From Verrucomicrobiota bacterium (lineage in GTDB: Bacteria; Verrucomicrobiota; Verrucomicrobiia; Limisphaerales; JAHEOI01), in contig JAHEOI010000093.1 of assembly GCA_018610125.1 (NCBI GenBank), forward strand, positions 1 through 17,125: DNA of 17,125 nucleotides, in the 5' to 3' direction. Made by a program: the position numbers and the translations under genes. Position 1 is the stretch's first letter; each line of letters opens with the position of its first letter. The notes beneath the pieces are model-generated. The model had not been told where the DNA came from and ran no database searches. It was given only the letters and a program-made list of their open reading frames with translations. This document shows, piece by piece, positions 1-6,769 of this stretch.

Positions 1-217
1 CAATCGGGCTGTCGAGCTGTTTTCCGGAAAGTCGGCGAATCCCGGCAACCGGCGCCGGCTCTCCCGACTCGCCATTACTCAGAAGCTTGTGCGTGCTCAG
101 CGAGCCATCCTCGTGCCTGGCAATGCAGTCCGTAAATGTCCCGCCGACATCGATCCAAAACTCTCGCGGAGTCCCGGGCGCCCCCCGACTTGATCGGTCA
201 TTTGCCTCATGGTCCAT
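1..217 (-). CDS. Hydantoinase/5-oxoprolinase family protein, N-terminal fragment (cut by window edge)
   Basis: The reading frame from ATG at 217 to the left edge gives 72 residues. After a short polar leader it contains FWIDVGGTFTDCIARHEDG, the conserved N-terminal signature of the hydantoinase A/oxoprolinase (ATP-grasp-independent, ASKHA-fold) family, where the DxGGTFTD loop binds phosphate. The family hydrolyses 5-oxoproline or hydantoins with ATP; the substrate cannot be told from this fragment. GGAAAG lies 6 bases before the ATG, a usable ribosome binding site. The start is 31 bases after the stop of the radical SAM gene, so the two are probably co-transcribed. In many bacteria HyuA and HyuB are fused into a protein of about 1200-1300 residues; whether that holds here is outside the window. 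Confidence 0.85.
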   Translation of the reverse strand, partial: MDHEANDRSSRGAPGTPREFWIDVGGTFTDCIARHEDGSLSTHKLLSNGESGEPAPVAGIRRLSGKQLDSPI

Positions 218-248
218 ATTGGGCTTTCCACTTTGACTGAGCACTTCG

Positions 249-1313
249 CTAATCGAAGAGCGTAAGCTGTTCGCTTGTTCCGGTTTTGCGGAACGCGTCG
301 GTGGAAAGGCTCGACGCATGCCGGTTCAACCCGGCCTGCCGCACGCTCACCTCGAAAAGCTGCGCGATTTGGTCGGCAAAGATGCCTTCCCCCTTCATGC
401 GGGAGCCGAACCGGGGATCGTTCGCTTTGCCCCCGCGCAAGGCCCGAAGACGCTGCCAAACGCGATCCCGCTTTTCCGGAAAATGATGCCCGAGCCACTC
501 TTCAAAGAGATCACTGAGGCCATGAGGGAGTCTCAAAACGACATACCCGGCAAACCGCGCACCGGCGGCACCCGCTTGCTTGAGGATGTCGGGAATTTCC
601 GGCTCGGTCAGTCCCGGGATAACCGGCGCGACCAAAACCCCCGTGGGTATCCCCGCTTGACTGAGCTGTTGAATCGCTTCCAACCGGCGTCGAGGCTGAG
701 ACGTCCTGGGCTCCAATCGATTGATAAGCTTGGAATCGAGAGACGTGATGGTAACGAAGACCGCGGCTGCCTGGTCGCCCGCCAAGGTGGACAAATGATC
801 GATGTCACGCGTCACCAAATGATTCTTCGTGATAACCGTCACCGGATTACGGAGCTCGGCCAGGACCTCCAGGCATTGACGAGTCAATCCCAGCCGTTTT
901 TCCACCGGCTGGTACGGGTCGGTGACACCGCTCAAGGCAATGGTTTGAGGCCGCCATTTGCGCGAGGTCAGCTCCGCCCGCAAGAGCTGCGGGGCCTTTT
1001 CCTTGACCATGATCCTCGATTCGAAGTCGAGTCCGGCCGAAAGCCCCAAGTATTCATGAGTGGGGCGTGCGTAACAATAGACGCATCCGTGCTCGCACCC
1101 TCGATAAGGATTCAAGCTCGCATCGAAGCCGACATCGGGGCTGCTGTTGTAAGTAATGACCGAGCTCGAGTCATCCTTGTAAAACTGCGTCTTTGGGGCA
1201 TCATCCCGATCCGGATCCCAGTCTGCATCCCGTTCAAGGTGCAGCGGCTCGAACCGGTTGGCCGGGTTGCTCGCGGCCCCCCTTCCTCGAATTGGGCTCG
1301 ACTCGTCAGACAT
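249..1313 (-). CDS. PA0069-family radical SAM protein
   Basis: A 354-residue protein. Residues 73-80 hold CEHGCVYC, the CxxxCxxC cluster of radical SAM enzymes, which binds a 4Fe-4S cluster and S-adenosylmethionine. It sits in the context NPYRGCEHGCVYCYARP, which with the N-terminal RGRGAxxNPxNRF stretch (residues 9-21) is characteristic of the PA0069/Rv2578c group, distantly related to spore photoproduct lyase (SplB). The biological substrate of this group is not established. A clear ribosome binding site (GAGAGG, 7 bases before the ATG) supports the start at 1313. It is separated from the upstream plsC gene by a palindromic element and is probably transcribed with the oxoprolinase gene downstream. 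A 339-codon open frame on the opposite strand mirrors it and is not a gene. Confidence 0.93.
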   Translation of the reverse strand: MSDESSPIRGRGAASNPANRFEPLHLERDADWDPDRDDAPKTQFYKDDSSSVITYNSSPDVGFDASLNPYRGCEHGCVYCYARPTHEYLGLSAGLDFESRIMVKEKAPQLLRAELTSRKWRPQTIALSGVTDPYQPVEKRLGLTRQCLEVLAELRNPVTVITKNHLVTRDIDHLSTLAGDQAAAVFVTITSLDSKLINRLEPRTSQPRRRLEAIQQLSQAGIPTGVLVAPVIPGLTEPEIPDILKQAGAAGARFAGYVVLRLPHGLSDLFEEWLGHHFPEKRDRVWQRLRALRGGKANDPRFGSRMKGEGIFADQIAQLFEVSVRQAGLNRHASSLSTDAFRKTGTSEQLTLFD

Positions 1314-1338
1314 AGGATACCTCTCGCCAATTATTGAA

Positions 1339-1437
1339 TATCATTCGTTGCCAAAGTTCCATAAAGAGGAAGAATAAAGCGGCTGGCAGCCGCTTCTACT
1401 TTGATTGTCCATGCAGGGACGTTTGCAACGAATAATA
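1339..1437. repeat. Small MITE-like element with imperfect 22-bp terminal inverted repeats
   Basis: The 22 bases at 1339-1360 match the reverse complement of 1416-1437 at 18 positions, including an uninterrupted 9-base block (ATTCGTTGC at 1343-1351 against GCAACGAAT at 1425-1433). The 55 bases between hold a REP-like hairpin (1377-1399). The 99-base unit fills most of the space between the plsC stop and the radical SAM start and has no coding capacity. This looks like a non-autonomous palindromic mobile element; no target-site duplication is obvious. Its right part also shares AGGGACGTT with the repeat at 5069-5077. Confidence 0.5.
1377..1399 (-). repeat. REP-like hairpin with GTAG head, also a probable terminator of the plsC operon
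   Basis: On the minus strand this reads GTAG, then stem AAGCGGCT, loop GCC, stem AGCCGCTT: eight perfect base pairs directly after GTAG, the layout of REP elements recognised by TnpA-REP transposase relatives. The minus-strand sequence continues TTATTCTT after the stem, so in the plsC transcript (stop at 1448) it would form a hairpin followed by a short U-rich stretch and could act as an intrinsic terminator. Both roles are inferred; the hairpin itself is directly visible. Confidence 0.6.
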
Positions 1438-1447
1438 CCGAGCGGGC

Positions 1448-2107
1448 TCAATCGGAATAAGGACCCAGTCGCGCAATCGTCTCCATGACATTCTCGGCAG
1501 CCTCCTGGTAAAGCAATTTCGAGGATTTGGCCGTTCCCTGCTTGACCTTAACCCGTTCCGCCTCAAAGTGCATCGGCTTACCGTACTTCACGGCGATCGG
1601 CCGGGGACGTGGAAATCGGTGGTGCCGATTGAATGCCTCATAGGTCCCGAAGACTCGGACCGGGATGATCGGCACCTCGGACTTCAAGATCACGAATCCG
1701 GTTCCGCGCCGAGCCGGATGGACATCCCCATCCGGGGTCCGTGTTCCCTCCGGAAATAAAACGACATTTTTTCCTTCGGCCAAGAGCCCGAGCGTCGTTT
1801 CCAAACCTTTTTTGGGGCTCCCTTCACGATCGATCGGACGGGCATGAACCGCCCAAATGAGTCGCCCAAAAAGGGGGACATCAAACAGTGTCTTCCTTGC
1901 CAGGAAATAGACAGGGGGATGAGTCCCGGACCCCACAAGCAACGGATCAAGAAAGCTTGCGTGATTGGATAGCAACAACGCGCCGCCTTTCTTGGGGACC
2001 CGCTCGGGATTGAATACCCGCCATCGAAAGTAAGTCGCAAAAACGATTCGGGACAAACACCAGCCGGCGGAATAAAGGGATATCACTCTCTCGGATTGTT
2101 TGGACAT
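1448..2107 (-). CDS. plsC: 1-acyl-sn-glycerol-3-phosphate acyltransferase (PlsC family)
   Basis: A 219-residue membrane-associated acyltransferase that makes phosphatidic acid from lysophosphatidic acid. The HX4D catalytic motif is NHASFLD (His49, Asp54), and the acceptor-binding motif FPEGTR is at residues 118-123; the length is normal for the family. The ATG at 2107 overlaps the end of cmk by 25 bases without a clear ribosome binding site. A GTG at 2086 (residue 8) would give a 4-base GTGA overlap with the cmk stop, like the ATGA junction of the preceding pair, and is a reasonable alternative start. It is the last gene of the tyrA-aroA-cmk-plsC cluster; cmk next to plsC is a recurrent bacterial arrangement. 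Confidence 0.92.
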   Translation of the reverse strand: MSKQSERVISLYSAGWCLSRIVFATYFRWRVFNPERVPKKGGALLLSNHASFLDPLLVGSGTHPPVYFLARKTLFDVPLFGRLIWAVHARPIDREGSPKKGLETTLGLLAEGKNVVLFPEGTRTPDGDVHPARRGTGFVILKSEVPIIPVRVFGTYEAFNRHHRFPRPRPIAVKYGKPMHFEAERVKVKQGTAKSSKLLYQEAAENVMETIARLGPYSD

Positions 2108-2757
2108 TTGGCTAATCGGCGATTGACCTCGGCGATGATAACTTGGCTCGTTTCTTCCGCGGTCTGATCGGAGTTATTGATCACAAAGGCCCCGAGCGGG
2201 ACCATCAACGGATCGGCAGCGCGCTGACTATCGCGCTGGTCCCGACTGGCCAGGTCTTCCGTGATCCCTTCCGCCGCCCGCCGTTTTGCCCGCTCCTCAG
2301 GATGGGCATCGAGATAGAACTTGAAGTCGGTATCCGGAAAGACATTCGAGCCAATATCGCGTCCCTCCATGACAACATTCCCAAATTGGGTGCATTCGCG
2401 CTGCTTCAGCTTCATCCACTCCCGGACCTTCGGGACAGAAGCGACATAGGCCACAGCGGTGCTGGTTTCGGCGGACCGAATTTCCTGCTCGGGATAGTAT
2501 CCATTGACCAGGAGGTGGATTTCGCCACGGATACATTTCAAGGAGGTTTGCCAGCGACGGCATGCCGCGGCGACCTTGCGGGGATCATGGATGTCGATCT
2601 GCTTTTGGAGGCAGTACCACGCGAGCGTGCGGTACATGGCCCCCGTATTCACATAGATGTAGCCAAGCGCTCGCGCGACAAGCTTGGCATTGGTGCTCTT
2701 GCCGCTGGCGCTTGTGCCGTCGATTGCAATGACAATAGGCTGATCACAAGAGCTCAT
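2083..2757 (-). CDS. cmk: Cytidylate kinase
   Basis: A 224-residue P-loop kinase that phosphorylates CMP and dCMP with ATP. The Walker A loop is GTSASGKST (residues 14-22), followed by NTGAMYR (residues 37-43) in the nucleotide-monophosphate pocket, the EGRDIGSNVFPD segment, and the lid region RDQRDSQRAADPL. Most bacterial enzymes have Asp where this has Asn37; as I recall, Chlamydia Cmk also has NTGxMYR, which fits a PVC origin. Its ATG overlaps the aroA stop by four bases (ATGA at 2754-2757), indicating translational coupling. Confidence 0.95.
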   Translation of the reverse strand: MSSCDQPIVIAIDGTSASGKSTNAKLVARALGYIYVNTGAMYRTLAWYCLQKQIDIHDPRKVAAACRRWQTSLKCIRGEIHLLVNGYYPEQEIRSAETSTAVAYVASVPKVREWMKLKQRECTQFGNVVMEGRDIGSNVFPDTDFKFYLDAHPEERAKRRAAEGITEDLASRDQRDSQRAADPLMVPLGAFVINNSDQTAEETSQVIIAEVNRRLAKCPNNPRE

Positions 2758-4082
2758 TCAGTCAATAATTCTGCTGCATCCAATGGTTTCTTAAAAGTTT
2801 CGGCTTCTGTGGCATCGTAAATGGAAGCTCCCAGACCGTCCGGCGGCGGTGAGGCCAATTTCTGGAAAAAGTCGGGAAATGTCTTCCGCACGCAGCCCGG
2901 ATCTCGGATCCGAATGCCCGGCGTCTTAAGCGCCAACGTGGCAAAGCACATGGCGATTCGATGATCATCATAGGTTTCGATCTCGGCGCTCGTCAGCCGC
3001 GCTTGAGGCGCAGGCACCCGCAAGCTGTCACCCTCTCCGAAAAGCTCGCTTTGAACACCGCATTTGCCAAGCTCCTCGTGGAGCGCTTGGACGCGATCAC
3101 ATTCTTGGAGACGCAATCTGCCGAGGTCGATGAATTCGACAGGCGAAGCGGCAAATGGCGCCAACACAATCGCCGTCATGATGCTGTCTCCCAAATCGGT
3201 CATTCGCGAGATCCGGGAAGGCAGCGGCAGGAGCTTGGGAAAACCGGCATCAATCTGCCAGCCTGATTGCGGCCAATGCGCCACTTGGATCGGCGCCGCC
3301 TCCAACCAAACAGGGGAGAGCCGATCCCGGCTCATCAGCCAGCTAATGGCCCAAAAATAACTCCCGCCCGAGGCATCGGGCTCGACATGAAACGCCCCCG
3401 CGCTCGACGAGAATTGCTCCCGGACCTCACGGGTCATTCGAATGTAAGCGGCATTTTCGTCGTTTTCTCCGACGATCCGGACATCCCACTGAGCGACCCG
3501 TTCACAAAGTAGCAAGGCAGAGGCAAACTGCGAGCTGGCATCAATACCGACGGTGCAAGAGCTTTTTCGGGGGCCGGTTCCGAATATCCGAGCCGGCAAC
3601 CGATCGCCCTCTTGCTCCGGCTCGATTCGGTAGCCAAGCTCCCGCAACGCCTCGAACAGAGCCTGTTGAGGCCGCTCATGCATCCGTTTGCTGCCCGACA
3701 ATCGGTAAACCCCGTCTCCAAGACAGACAAGCGCGGTCAGAAACCGCGCTGCGGTTCCGGCATTGCCCACATAGAGCTCGAGCGGTTGTTCCGGCGAGCC
3801 CGATTCAGGGATACGCCCCCCGTGTCCAAGCACCGTCAAGGTCCGATTGCAAGGCTCTTCAGGCTCCGATTCGACCGAAATCGAAAACCCGAGCTGCTTC
3901 AGACCGTCGACCATGACCTGGGTGTCTTCACTCCAAAGGGCGCCGGTGATCCTGGATTCCCCTTGGGCGAGGGCGGCCAGAATCAACGCCCGGTTGGTAA
4001 TGCTCTTCGAGCCGGGTACGGTCAATCTGCTCCTGATGGGTCCCGCGATCGGCTCGATTTCAATGCAGTCTGGCAGCGGCAT
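2754..4082 (-). CDS. aroA: 3-phosphoshikimate 1-carboxyvinyltransferase (EPSP synthase)
   Basis: Sixth step of the shikimate pathway: transfers the enolpyruvyl group of PEP to shikimate 3-phosphate. From the ATG at 4082 it has 442 residues. Visible family motifs are PGSKSITNRA (Lys26, Arg31), GNAGTAAR (106-113), SSQFASALLL, LGDSIMTA (the catalytic Asp), RLQECDRVQAL (Glu) and DDHRIAMCFA near the C-terminus. The residue after GNAGTAAR, equivalent to Pro101 of the E. coli enzyme, is Phe114. A TTG at 4088 is an alternative start two codons upstream; neither has a good ribosome binding site. The gene begins 24 bases after the tyrA stop and is coupled to cmk. Confidence 0.95.
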   Translation of the reverse strand: MPLPDCIEIEPIAGPIRSRLTVPGSKSITNRALILAALAQGESRITGALWSEDTQVMVDGLKQLGFSISVESEPEEPCNRTLTVLGHGGRIPESGSPEQPLELYVGNAGTAARFLTALVCLGDGVYRLSGSKRMHERPQQALFEALRELGYRIEPEQEGDRLPARIFGTGPRKSSCTVGIDASSQFASALLLCERVAQWDVRIVGENDENAAYIRMTREVREQFSSSAGAFHVEPDASGGSYFWAISWLMSRDRLSPVWLEAAPIQVAHWPQSGWQIDAGFPKLLPLPSRISRMTDLGDSIMTAIVLAPFAASPVEFIDLGRLRLQECDRVQALHEELGKCGVQSELFGEGDSLRVPAPQARLTSAEIETYDDHRIAMCFATLALKTPGIRIRDPGCVRKTFPDFFQKLASPPPDGLGASIYDATEAETFKKPLDAAELLTE

Positions 4083-4106
4083 AGGCAAACCGTTCGAAAG
4101 GCATTA

Positions 4107-4982
4107 TCAAGGGCTCGCATCTCCTTCGAGCCATGCATCTCGCAAGTCCCGGGCGGACGCCAAAAAGCCATACACCTCTTGCTCCCTGCCGGCATCCAAG
4201 CTGACCCGAAACTCCTGCAGCTTTTCAATAAAGCCCTCAAGCTCGCGTGAGAGGTGCCGTCGATTGGCCCGGACAATATCGTACCACATCTCCGGCGAGC
4301 CGGAAGCAATCCGCGTCGTGTCGCGAAATCCGCTCCCGCAAAGCTGAAGCTGCTCCTTGGCTCGAGATGGCCCCAATACAATCTGAGTCAAGGCCGACGC
4401 AACCACATGGGGCAAGTGACTGCATCGACCCACCAGCTCGTCATGAAGCTCGGGTGGAATAATTAACGGAGAGGCACCCACCCCTTTCCAGAATGCTTCG
4501 GCCTGATCCAGGCTGTACTGAGGAGTGGCGGAAGAAGGGGTGATGGCACAGGTCGCTTGCTCGAACAGGCTTGCCGACGCAGCGGCCAAACCGCTCTTTT
4601 CAGAGCCTGCCATGGGATGACTCCCTACAAAAACAGCGCCGCTTTCACGGATCACCGGTTCCAGCTCTTCCATAATCGGCCCCTTCACACTCCCGACATC
4701 CGTAACAAGCGCCCCCGGGGAAAGCCCCCCTCCCATCGCTCTGGCCAATTCCCCCATTTGCGAGATCGGCGTACACAAAACAATAAGGTCGGCCTCGACC
4801 GTTGCTTCTCGAATATCCCGGGTCACCCGATCCGCCGCTTGGTACTTCAAACAGGCGTCAATGCCGGACGAGCGCCGCACATACGCCACAACTTCCTGCG
4901 CAAGGCCCCGTCGCTTGATCGCAAGTCCTAAAGAGCCGCCAAGAAGCCCGACCCCGATTATTGAAATTCTGCGCCATCCCAC
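4107..4982 (-). CDS. tyrA: Prephenate dehydrogenase (TyrA family)
   Basis: NAD(P)-dependent oxidative decarboxylation of prephenate to 4-hydroxyphenylpyruvate (or of arogenate to tyrosine). From the GTG at 4982 it has 291 residues. The Rossmann loop GVGLLG (10-15) comes right after the start as expected, then TDVGSVKGPI, the active-site segment GSHPMAGSEKSG, and SHLPHVVASAL in the helical dimer domain. No ACT or chorismate mutase domain is attached. The frame stays open upstream to a GTG at 5093, but that extension covers a hairpin repeat (5064-5093) and has no family similarity, so I prefer 4982. No strong ribosome binding site is seen. First gene of the tyrA-aroA-cmk-plsC cluster. Confidence 0.92.
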   Translation of the reverse strand: MGWRRISIIGVGLLGGSLGLAIKRRGLAQEVVAYVRRSSGIDACLKYQAADRVTRDIREATVEADLIVLCTPISQMGELARAMGGGLSPGALVTDVGSVKGPIMEELEPVIRESGAVFVGSHPMAGSEKSGLAAASASLFEQATCAITPSSATPQYSLDQAEAFWKGVGASPLIIPPELHDELVGRCSHLPHVVASALTQIVLGPSRAKEQLQLCGSGFRDTTRIASGSPEMWYDIVRANRRHLSRELEGFIEKLQEFRVSLDAGREQEVYGFLASARDLRDAWLEGDASP

Positions 4983-5063
4983 ATCTTGATTAAACTCGAC
5001 GAATACCAGTGAGGCAAGGGAGGAAAAGTGGATCACAAAGGAGTGTGACCTGCGTTTCCCTCC

Positions 5064-5093
5064 TTGATAGGGACGTTCTCCCGGATGTCCCAC
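5064..5093 (+). repeat. TGATAGG-headed hairpin repeat, copy B1
   Basis: Reads TGATAGGGAC and forms a 7-base-pair stem (GGGACGT at 5070-5076 with ATGTCCC at 5085-5091, one G-T pair) around loop TCTCCCGG. It shares the TGATAGG head and a following CCCGGA/CCCGA block with copies B2 (5126-5155, opposite strand) and B3 (8186-8213, opposite strand). It lies in the leader of tyrA. Confidence 0.55.
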
Positions 5094-5125
5094 TTTCTCT
5101 CTTCTTCGCCACGTCCCACAAAAAT

Positions 5126-5155
5126 GTCGAACCTCGGGAACGAGGTCCCTATCAG
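5126..5155 (-). repeat. TGATAGG-headed hairpin repeat, copy B2
   Basis: On the plus strand: ACCTCG (5131-5136), loop GGAA, CGAGGT (5141-5146), then CCCTATCA. Six perfect base pairs with a GGAA (GNRA-type) tetraloop when read on this strand. It is inverted relative to B1. Compared with B3 the loop is unchanged, while one stem pair is swapped in both arms. Confidence 0.6.
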
Positions 5156-5164
5156 GGAGAGCAA

Positions 5165-5190
5165 GGTCGGCAGGGGACTGCCAACCCTAC
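5165..5190 (-). repeat. REP-like element with GTAG head, left half of an inverted pair
   Basis: On the minus strand: GTAG, stem GGTTGGCAG, loop TCCC, stem CTGCCGACC. This is a nine-base-pair hairpin with one G-T pair, immediately 3' of GTAG. The GTAG ends of this element and of the plus-strand element at 5204 face each other across 13 bases, giving a REPIN/BIME-like doublet between cbiX and tyrA. Confidence 0.65.
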
Positions 5191-5203
5191 CACCTCGGCG
5201 GCG

Positions 5204-5229
5204 GTAGGGCCCGCACTCCGCTGCGGGCC
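5204..5229 (+). repeat. REP-like element with GTAG head, right half of an inverted pair
   Basis: GTAG (5204-5207), stem GGCCCGC (5208-5214), loop ACTCCGCT, stem GCGGGCC (5223-5229), followed by GCTC. The same loop and the same GCTC tail occur in the copy at 8154-8179, but the stems differ at two pairs, each compensated. That conservation pattern supports a real repeat family rather than a chance palindrome. Confidence 0.7.
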
Positions 5230-5297
5230 GCTCTCAGACCATTCCCGAGGCACAAGAAATCGGGACAGCGAGGACGCCCCCCACTTTTCTCCCCTCC

Positions 5298-5313
5298 CCT
5301 TTGCCCGCAAAGG
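5298..5313 (-). terminator. Hairpin just after the cbiX stop, possible terminator without a U-run
   Basis: CCTTTGC and GCAAAGG form a perfect 7-base stem around two bases (or 6 base pairs with a four-base loop), starting about 9 bases beyond the cbiX stop. The minus-strand sequence after it is purine-rich (GGGGAGGGGAG), not a U-run, so intrinsic termination is doubtful; it may instead protect the 3' end. Together with the repeats at 5064-5229 it separates cbiX from tyrA. Confidence 0.35.
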
Positions 5314-5321
5314 ACGTTTCA

Positions 5322-6215
5322 TTAAGCGTGCCCGGACTGAATAGTGGGCGCTCGGTTGGCGCAACGCGCTGCTTCCCGAGCCCGTTCGACAATCACCTTC
5401 GAAATATTCGGTTCATCACCGATGCTTGGCGCATACCAAACAAGTTTGCCCTTTTTTTCGGTCGGATTCCGCCAAGTGGGCTTGCCCGCTTGCAATCGCT
5501 GCTGCACCCGTTTCTCAGGCTCGCCCAACATGACCGGGATATCTTCGAATGAATGCAGTCCGTCACTCATGAAGAATGGCACCATCACTAGGTAAGGTCC
5601 TTCCGCTAACCGATAACAGTCTTGGATATATGGCTCCTCCTCCATGAAAACCGCGTGGACCCCCCGATACTCCCCTTGTTGTCGAATCTTTTCGACTTGG
5701 TGCTCGATTGCTTGCCGTGAATGCTCATTGTTTTGCGTCCCGTGCCCGGCAATGAACAGTTCGGTCTCTGCCGGCTTGGGAGCCCTGGGATAAGGGTAAC
5801 GCTCGGCGACACTCTTGGCACGGGCCAAAATCGCTTGAGTCATGCTCTCGTGGGTCCCGACCGGACCGCAGTAGTAAAGCGTCTGACCGTTTCGGACCTG
5901 AGCGCAAGGGAAGTCGGTCCCTTCGTTGCCGCAAAAACCGAGCTCACGTGGAATGACTTGTTCCGTAAAATACCCTTCACTGATGAAAAGCGGCACGATA
6001 AACACCCGCGACGTGAACGCCCCGCGAAGCACCGCAGCCAAATTCGGCTCCAGTTTCCAGAAGCACTCCAGAACCTGGCTAAAAAGGCCTGATTCTCGCA
6101 CTGTCTCGGCCTGCTGGTAGACCGGCGAAGCCGAATCCGGGTTCAAGGTGGAGCCATGGCCCACCAAAACAAGAGTGCTATCCGAAAATGAATTGTCTTC
6201 TGCCATAAAGCTCAA
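5322..6215 (-). CDS. Two-domain CbiX-type sirohydrochlorin chelatase
   Basis: A 297-residue protein with two tandem CbiX domains. The first has VGHGST (His20) and PLFISEGYFTEQVIP. The second has AGHGTQ (His158) and PFFMSDGLHSFEDIP (His221). The family inserts Co or Fe into sirohydrochlorin for cobalamin or sirohaem. Single-domain archaeal CbiX uses two histidines per active site; here the second is Phe83 in the N-terminal half but intact in the C-terminal half, so probably only one site per chain has a full ligand set. The TTG at 6215 is favoured by AAGGGG 5 bases upstream; an ATG at 6206 has only a distant site. Which metal is used cannot be told from sequence, and no other tetrapyrrole gene is in the window. 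Confidence 0.88.
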   Translation of the reverse strand: MSFMAEDNSFSDSTLVLVGHGSTLNPDSASPVYQQAETVRESGLFSQVLECFWKLEPNLAAVLRGAFTSRVFIVPLFISEGYFTEQVIPRELGFCGNEGTDFPCAQVRNGQTLYYCGPVGTHESMTQAILARAKSVAERYPYPRAPKPAETELFIAGHGTQNNEHSRQAIEHQVEKIRQQGEYRGVHAVFMEEEPYIQDCYRLAEGPYLVMVPFFMSDGLHSFEDIPVMLGEPEKRVQQRLQAGKPTWRNPTEKKGKLVWYAPSIGDEPNISKVIVERAREAARCANRAPTIQSGHA

Positions 6216-6251
6216 AAAACCCCTTGTCTTAACTTCGCCTTTGTCAATATC

Positions 6252-6280
6252 GTGAAATAAAAACCGCGCTATGCTATGAT
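6252..6280 (+). promoter_or_regulatory. Candidate sigma-70-type promoter with extended -10
   Basis: GTGAAA (6252-6257), a 17-base spacer, then TATGAT (6275-6280) preceded by TGC, giving an extended -10 (TGnTATGAT). A transcript from about 6287 would exclude the ATG at 6276 but include the ATG at 6327, which begins a standard signal peptide. Pattern match only. The opposite strand carries TTGACA (6242-6247) upstream of cbiX, but no matching -10 was found. Confidence 0.35.
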
Positions 6281-6326
6281 TTCGAACCGAGCTGGAAAGG
6301 GCTTAACCGGGCTAACCGCCCGCCTG

Positions 6327-6740
6327 ATGCCCACGAAACGCTGCCTGGCTTCCATGACAGCTATCCCGGCCATCGGCGTGACTTCCGTCCTACATGCCGC
6401 TCCTACCGCAAAGTGGATCTGGCATGACGCCCCTGAGCCGGCATCGAACGCCCCTCTCTTTTTCCGCCATACTCTCGAGCTTCAGGAGTCGGTTGTCAAA
6501 GCGACCCTGACCCACACCGCCGAGAACGAAGTCATTTTCTATCTCAACGGGGAAGAAGTGGCCAAGCACGACTCCCGGCAACGCCCGATCGAGGTCGACG
6601 TGACCGAGCTTCTTCGCCAAGGTGAAAACGTCCTCCGAACGGACCCTGACGGGCACGAGTGGAAGCTTCTTCTGGGGGGCTTTTTGGAAGCGGGCGGCAA
6701 CCCGAATGCCTCGAATTTCTCGGGACCGCAATCGGAATGA
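6327..6740 (+). CDS. Short secreted protein with alpha-L-rhamnosidase-N-like beta-sandwich, probably truncated
   Basis: From ATG 6327 the product has 137 residues; the frame is open to another ATG at 6276. It starts with a signal peptide (MPTKRC, hydrophobic stretch, cleavage likely after VLHA). It then has a domain pattern AKWIWHD, FFRHTLEL, ENEVIFYLNGEEVAKHD, IEVDVTELLRQGENVL, which resembles the jelly-roll domain found before rhamnosidase catalytic domains and in many secreted Verrucomicrobia/Planctomycetes haem and glycan proteins. In those, the domain continues after GENVL with further strands and is attached to a larger protein. Here the sequence diverges and stops 36 residues later, and I found no continuation in another frame. 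It may be a degenerate remnant or a small binding module. Its stop overlaps an ATG (ATGA at 6737-6740) in the cupin frame. Confidence 0.55.
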   Translation: MPTKRCLASMTAIPAIGVTSVLHAAPTAKWIWHDAPEPASNAPLFFRHTLELQESVVKATLTHTAENEVIFYLNGEEVAKHDSRQRPIEVDVTELLRQGENVLRTDPDGHEWKLLLGGFLEAGGNPNASNFSGPQSE

Positions 6741-6769
6741 AAACAGACGAAATAAAGTCGGAACAACCT

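Noticed and set aside
97..498. A 133-codon minus-strand open frame
   Set aside because: It overlaps the start of the oxoprolinase gene and the end of the radical SAM gene in another frame, and both of those have strong family motifs.
318..1337. A 339-codon plus-strand open frame
   Set aside because: It mirrors the radical SAM gene on the other strand, whose CxxxCxxC motif, family N-terminus and ribosome binding site are clear. The mirror has no recognisable motif and arises from GC-rich codon bias.
5009..5344. A 111-codon plus-strand open frame across the cbiX-tyrA spacer
   Set aside because: It is composed almost entirely of the hairpin repeats described there and has no start signal or family similarity.
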